Positions 60,900 through 64,000 of a DNA stretch of 64,000 nt are shown in pieces. Below the pieces are notes generated by a model, which worked only from the letters and a program-made list of their open reading frames with translations, made no database searches and was not told where the DNA came from. The stretch is from Metallococcus carri (lineage in GTDB: Bacteria; Actinomycetota; Actinomycetes; Actinomycetales; Dermatophilaceae), in NCBI RefSeq assembly GCF_011440275.1, contig NZ_JAAOIV010000001.1, positions 434,001 through 498,000 of the forward strand, read 5' to 3'. A program made the translations under genes and the position numbers. Each line of letters starts with the position of its first letter. Position 1 is the first letter of the stretch.

Positions 60900-62537
60900 A
60901 TGACCAGTGCGTCCGACCGGCAGAACACCGGCGACTCGGGGATCGACATCCACACCACCGCCGGTCGTTTGGCAGAACTCCAGCAACGCACCGACGAAGC
61001 GGTGCACGCCGGCTCCGAGCGGGCCGTTGCGGCCCAGCACGCCAAGGGCAAGCAGACTGCCCGCGAACGGGTGGAGCAGCTGCTCGACGACGGCTCCTTC
61101 GTCGAACTCGACGCGCTGGCCAGGCACCGCTCGACCGCCTTCGGGCAGGAGCAGAACCGGCCGTATGGCGACGGCGTGGTCACCGGCTACGGCACCATCG
61201 ACGGGCGCACCGTGTGCGTCTTCTCCCAGGACTTCACGGTCTTTGGCGGCTCGCTCGGTGAGGTGCTCGGCGAGAAGATCTGCAAGGTCATGGACCTGGC
61301 GATGAAGATCGGCTGCCCGGTGATCGGCATCAACGACTCCGGCGGCGCCCGCATCCAGGAGGGCGTCGTCGCGCTCGGGCTTTATGCCGAGATCTTCCGG
61401 CGCAATGTGCACGCCTCGGGCGTCATCCCGCAGATCTCGCTGGTCATGGGCCCCTGCGCCGGCGGGGCGGTCTACTCCCCCGCGATCACCGACTTCGTGG
61501 TGATGGTCGACCAGACCTCGCATATGTTCATCACCGGCCCGGATGTCATCAAGACCGTCACCGGCGAGGACGTCGGCTTCGAAGAGCTCGGCGGCGCGCG
61601 GACCCACAACACCCGCTCCGGGGTGGCGCACTACCTCGGCAGCGACGAGGACGACGCGATCGCCTATGTGAAGGACCTGTTGTCCTATCTGCCGCCCAAC
61701 AACCTGGATGCGCCGGTGGCCTACGAGCCGGTCGCCGAGGCCGAGCTGGCGATCACCGACCTCGACCGCGAGCTCGACACGGTGGTGCCGGACAGCCCGA
61801 ATACGCCATACGACATGGTGACCGTGATCGAGCATGTGTGCGACGACGGCGAATTCCTGCAGGTGCACGAGCTGTTCGCGCCCAATATCGTGTGCGGTTT
61901 CGGGCGGGTGGATGGGCAGCCGGTCGGTGTCGTCGCCAACCAGCCCGGGCAACTCGCGGGCACGCTCGACATCGACGCATCCGAGAAGGCAGCGCGATTC
62001 GTGCGCACCTGCGATGCGTTCAACATCCCGGTGGTCACCTTCGTGGACGTGCCCGGCTTCCTGCCCGGCACCGACCAGGAGTGGGGCGGCATCATCCGGC
62101 GCGGCGCCAAACTGCTGTTCGCGTATGCCGAAGCCACCGTGCCGCTCGTGACCGTCATCACCCGCAAGGCCTACGGCGGTGCGTATGACGTGATGGGCTC
62201 CAAGCACCTCGGCGCCGATGTCAACCTCGCCTGGCCCACCGCCCAGATCGCGGTGATGGGGGCGCAGGGGGCGGTGAACATCTTGTACCGCAAGCAGATT
62301 CGCGCGGTCGAGGAGGAGAGCGGCGGAGACGCTGCGGCGGTCGAGGCCAAGCGGCAGGAGCTCATCGGCGAATACGAGGACGCCCTCGCCAACCCTTATA
62401 TCGCCGCCGAGCGCGGGTATGTCGACGCCGTGATCCCGCCGCACGAGACGCGGGTGCAGATCATCCGGGCGTTGCGGGCCTTGCGCACCAAGCGCGAGAA
62501 CCTGCCGCCCAAGAAGCACGGCAATATCCCGCTATGA
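60900..62537 (+). CDS. accD: Acyl-CoA carboxylase carboxyltransferase (beta) subunit, propionyl-CoA type
   Basis: 545 aa. It carboxylates acyl-CoA (probably propionyl- and/or acetyl-CoA) using a biotinylated alpha subunit encoded elsewhere. [18 protein letters not shown], the oxyanion loops GGARIQEGV and [15 protein letters not shown], and [16 protein letters not shown] are typical of AccD5/PccB. TAGAGT 8 nt before ATG: leaderless. Its partner biotin ligase is divergent. It overlaps accE by ATGA. Confidence 0.95.
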   Translation: MTSASDRQNTGDSGIDIHTTAGRLAELQQRTDEAVHAGSERAVAAQHAKGKQTARERVEQLLDDGSFVELDALARHRSTAFGQEQNRPYGDGVVTGYGTIDGRTVCVFSQDFTVFGGSLGEVLGEKICKVMDLAMKIGCPVIGINDSGGARIQEGVVALGLYAEIFRRNVHASGVIPQISLVMGPCAGGAVYSPAITDFVVMVDQTSHMFITGPDVIKTVTGEDVGFEELGGARTHNTRSGVAHYLGSDEDDAIAYVKDLLSYLPPNNLDAPVAYEPVAEAELAITDLDRELDTVVPDSPNTPYDMVTVIEHVCDDGEFLQVHELFAPNIVCGFGRVDGQPVGVVANQPGQLAGTLDIDASEKAARFVRTCDAFNIPVVTFVDVPGFLPGTDQEWGGIIRRGAKLLFAYAEATVPLVTVITRKAYGGAYDVMGSKHLGADVNLAWPTAQIAVMGAQGAVNILYRKQIRAVEEESGGDAAAVEAKRQELIGEYEDALANPYIAAERGYVDAVIPPHETRVQIIRALRALRTKRENLPPKKHGNIPL

Positions 62538-62827
62538 CCCCCGAAACGTCACCAAGTCCTCCCGAAACGTCACCAAGTCCTCCCGAAACGTCACCAAATC
62601 CTCCCGAAACGTCAGTAGATCCTCGCGAGACGTCACAGCCGGGGAACGTTCAGGCTGCCATCCGCATCGTCGCGCCGCAGCACGCGACGGCCGAGGAGAT
62701 CGCCGCAGTGGTGGTAGTGCTCTCCAGTCAGGTGAACAAGGACACCGGTCCTCCCGTCAGGCAGTCACAGTGGGCGGGGCGCGAACGCCGCACCTGGCGT
62801 TCGAGCGGGCTGCCCAGCGCCCGCTGA
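62534..62827 (+). CDS. accE: Acyl-CoA carboxylase epsilon subunit
   Basis: 97 aa. The C-terminal half has [20 protein letters not shown] and the closing [13 protein letters not shown], the epsilon signature; these small subunits help assemble actinobacterial carboxylases. The N-terminal 34 residues, PETSPSPP repeated four times then PRETS, are translated 21-bp repeat, so the repeat has grown into the gene. ATG 62534 overlaps the accD stop. Confidence 0.85.
   Translation: MTPETSPSPPETSPSPPETSPNPPETSVDPRETSQPGNVQAAIRIVAPQHATAEEIAAVVVVLSSQVNKDTGPPVRQSQWAGRERRTWRSSGLPSAR
62538..62636 (+). repeat. 21-bp tandem repeat, five units, inside the start of accE
   Basis: GAAACGTCA at 62543, 62564, 62585 and 62606, and GAGACGTCA at 62627. 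The frame of accE reads them as PETS heptads (21 bp = 7 codons, so the frame is kept). Confidence 0.9.
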
Positions 62828-62850
62828 CCGGACCCGGTTCTCCTAACGCC

Positions 62851-63001
62851 TCGCGGGTTATGAGTGACGTTTCGCGAGGTACTACTGACGTTTCGCGAGG
62901 TACTACTGACGTTTCGCGAGGTTTAAGTGACGTTTCGCGAGGAATTACTGACGTTTCGCGAGGTTTAAGTGACGTTTCGCGAGGAATTACTGACGTTTCG
63001 G
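62851..63001 (-). repeat. 21-bp tandem repeat, eight units, at the TSUP gene 3' end
   Basis: TCGCG at 62851, 62872, 62893, 62914, 62935, 62956 and 62977, and TCGGG at 62998. The array fills the gap between accE and the convergent TSUP gene and stops just at its TAA (63003-63005). Confidence 0.92.
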
Positions 63002-63002
63002 G

Positions 63003-63779
63003 TTAGAGGAGTTGGCGGAGGGTGTCGGCGCCGATCTTGACGATGAACGCCCCCACCACCACGACGAAAACCGCCCGGATGAAGCGCGAGCCGCGCGCGA
63101 CCGCCATACGCGATCCGAGATAGGCGCCGGCGATATTCGCCACGCCCATCGCGAGGCCGAGACCCCACAGCACCACGCCCTGTGGCACGAAGATCACCAG
63201 CGCGGCGAGGTTGGTGGCGAAATTGGCGATCTTCGCCTTGGCCGAGGCGTCCAGGAAGCGATATCCGAGCAGGCCGACCAGCGCGAACACCAGGAACGAG
63301 CCGGTGCCCGGGCCGAGCGCCCCGTCATACATCCCGATGAAGAAACCCACCAGCCCCGCCGTGCCGTAATGCCGGCGACCGCTGAACCGCAGCGCCGTCA
63401 CATCGCCGACATTCGGCCGCAGCAGCGTGTAGGCGCCGACCGCGACGAGCACCACGAGGATCACCGGGTTGAACGCCGACCGCGGGATATGTGAGGCGAT
63501 CACCGCGCCGACCAGCGCGCCGGCGAAGGCCGGGATCGCCAGATAAGCCACCGTGCGCAGCTCGGGCCGCACCCGCCGCGCATAGGTGATCGACGAGGTC
63601 GAGGTGCCGCAGATCGAGCCGAGCTTGTTGGTGGCGAGGAGTTGGGCCGGCGCGGCCGAGGGGAAAGCAATCATCAGCGCGGGCAACTGGATCAGCCCAC
63701 CCCCGCCGACGACCGCATCGATCCACCCGGCACCGAAGGCCGCGAGGATCAGCAGCAGGGTGGTGAGCAGGTCCGGCAT
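63003..63779 (-). CDS. TSUP (TauE/SafE) family membrane transporter
   Basis: 258 aa with about eight helices. It opens LLLILAAFGAGWIDAVVGGG followed by LIQLPALMIAFPSA, and has a repeated half with GFFIGMYDGALGPGTGSFLV, the family internal repeat. Members export sulfite, sulfonates or related anions. The substrate is unknown. Confidence 0.9.
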   Translation of the reverse strand: MPDLLTTLLLILAAFGAGWIDAVVGGGGLIQLPALMIAFPSAAPAQLLATNKLGSICGTSTSSITYARRVRPELRTVAYLAIPAFAGALVGAVIASHIPRSAFNPVILVVLVAVGAYTLLRPNVGDVTALRFSGRRHYGTAGLVGFFIGMYDGALGPGTGSFLVFALVGLLGYRFLDASAKAKIANFATNLAALVIFVPQGVVLWGLGLAMGVANIAGAYLGSRMAVARGSRFIRAVFVVVVGAFIVKIGADTLRQLL

Positions 63780-63807
63780 CGCGCGGCGAGCCTAGCCTCG
63801 GGATCGG

Positions 63808-64000
63808 TCAGCCGCCGATCCGCCTCAGCCCCTCCACCAGCTCGGCGTGGTGCTCGTCGTCGAGCACGCGCGCGTCCATGCACCGCCGCGCCGCCTCGGC
63901 ATCGCCGTGGAACGCCCGGAACACCACCGGCAGGTCAATGTCGTGGGCGGGCTTCTCGAGCAGCTCGACCTGGTCGCCCGGACGGATCACGCCCGGCTGC
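63808..64000 (-). CDS. MOSC-domain protein, C-terminal end (runs off the window)
   Basis: The last 63 codons read QPGVIRPGDQVELLEKPAHD and DLPVVFRAFHGDAEAARR, the usual end of a MOSC (YiiM-type) domain, which binds a molybdenum cofactor sulfur. The beginning lies past base 64000, so no start is given. Confidence 0.7.
   Translation of the reverse strand, partial: QPGVIRPGDQVELLEKPAHDIDLPVVFRAFHGDAEAARRCMDARVLDDEHHAELVEGLRRIGG

Noticed and set aside
21965-63001. Could the tandem repeat arrays be CRISPR?
   Set aside because: Units follow each other directly with no unique spacers, and no cas gene is present.

Overview
The window is high-GC, gene-dense DNA from an actinobacterium, probably of the order Micrococcales. 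The signs are a WhiB regulator, F420 genes, DUF3499, DUF5719, TIGR03089 and LCP proteins, frequent GTG starts and leaderless promoters. The order manB - DUF3499 - metallopeptidase-like - whiB - fbiA - cofE ... TIGR03089 - LCP - acyl-CoA dehydrogenase - purE/purK - birA - accD - accE matches, from memory, the Rv3256c-Rv3281 neighbourhood of Mycobacterium tuberculosis. A D-aspartate-ligase-like gene next to an amino-acid racemase points to a D-Asp or D-Glu peptidoglycan cross-bridge, as in Dermacoccaceae and relatives. The family-level placement is a guess.

Layout. 1-13.2 kb: conserved actinobacterial block (manB, DUF3499, whiB, fbiA/cofE, DUF5719, large membrane glycosyltransferase, D-Asp ligase plus racemase). 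13.3-19.2 kb: a small lipoprotein, two tandem paralogous secreted M4 metalloproteases and an AlkA-type DNA glycosylase. 19.2-49 kb: a large surface-glycan island. It holds all six pseudaminic acid (Pse) steps: pseB, pseC, pseH, pseG, pseI, and pseF fused to an aldo/keto reductase. It also holds a sialyltransferase-like enzyme, several GT2 enzymes, a GT-C-like membrane protein, a TagGH-like ABC exporter, and a cassette of phosphopantetheinyl transferase-like protein, SDR, AMP ligase and acyl carrier protein. 49-64 kb: LCP ligase, acyl-CoA dehydrogenase, F420-type oxidoreductase, UDP-sugar dehydrogenase, purE/purK, a two-component system, enoyl-CoA hydratase, a biotin ligase fused to a class III nucleotide cyclase, acyl-CoA carboxylase beta and epsilon, and a TSUP transporter. 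The ends cut manB (left) and a MOSC protein (right).

How the genes may work together. PseB-C-H-G-I-F would make CMP-pseudaminic acid from UDP-GlcNAc. The ACP cassette could supply an unusual acyl group for it. The glycosyltransferases would assemble a polymer on a lipid carrier, the ABC pair would export it, and the LCP protein would attach it to peptidoglycan. That is a plausible route to a Pse-containing wall polymer (teichulosonic acid). No priming glycosyltransferase is seen here.

Non-coding signals are unusually rich. About 56 exact copies of GTATGCCG or its complement are scattered over both strands. A 21-bp tandem repeat (core TTTCGCGAGG) sits at the 3' ends of genes at five loci. Other tandem repeats have units of 53, 62, 83, 51 and 63 bp. 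At least thirteen genes have a TAnnnT (or CATAGT) hexamer 6-8 nt before the start codon and no Shine-Dalgarno, which suggests leaderless transcription.
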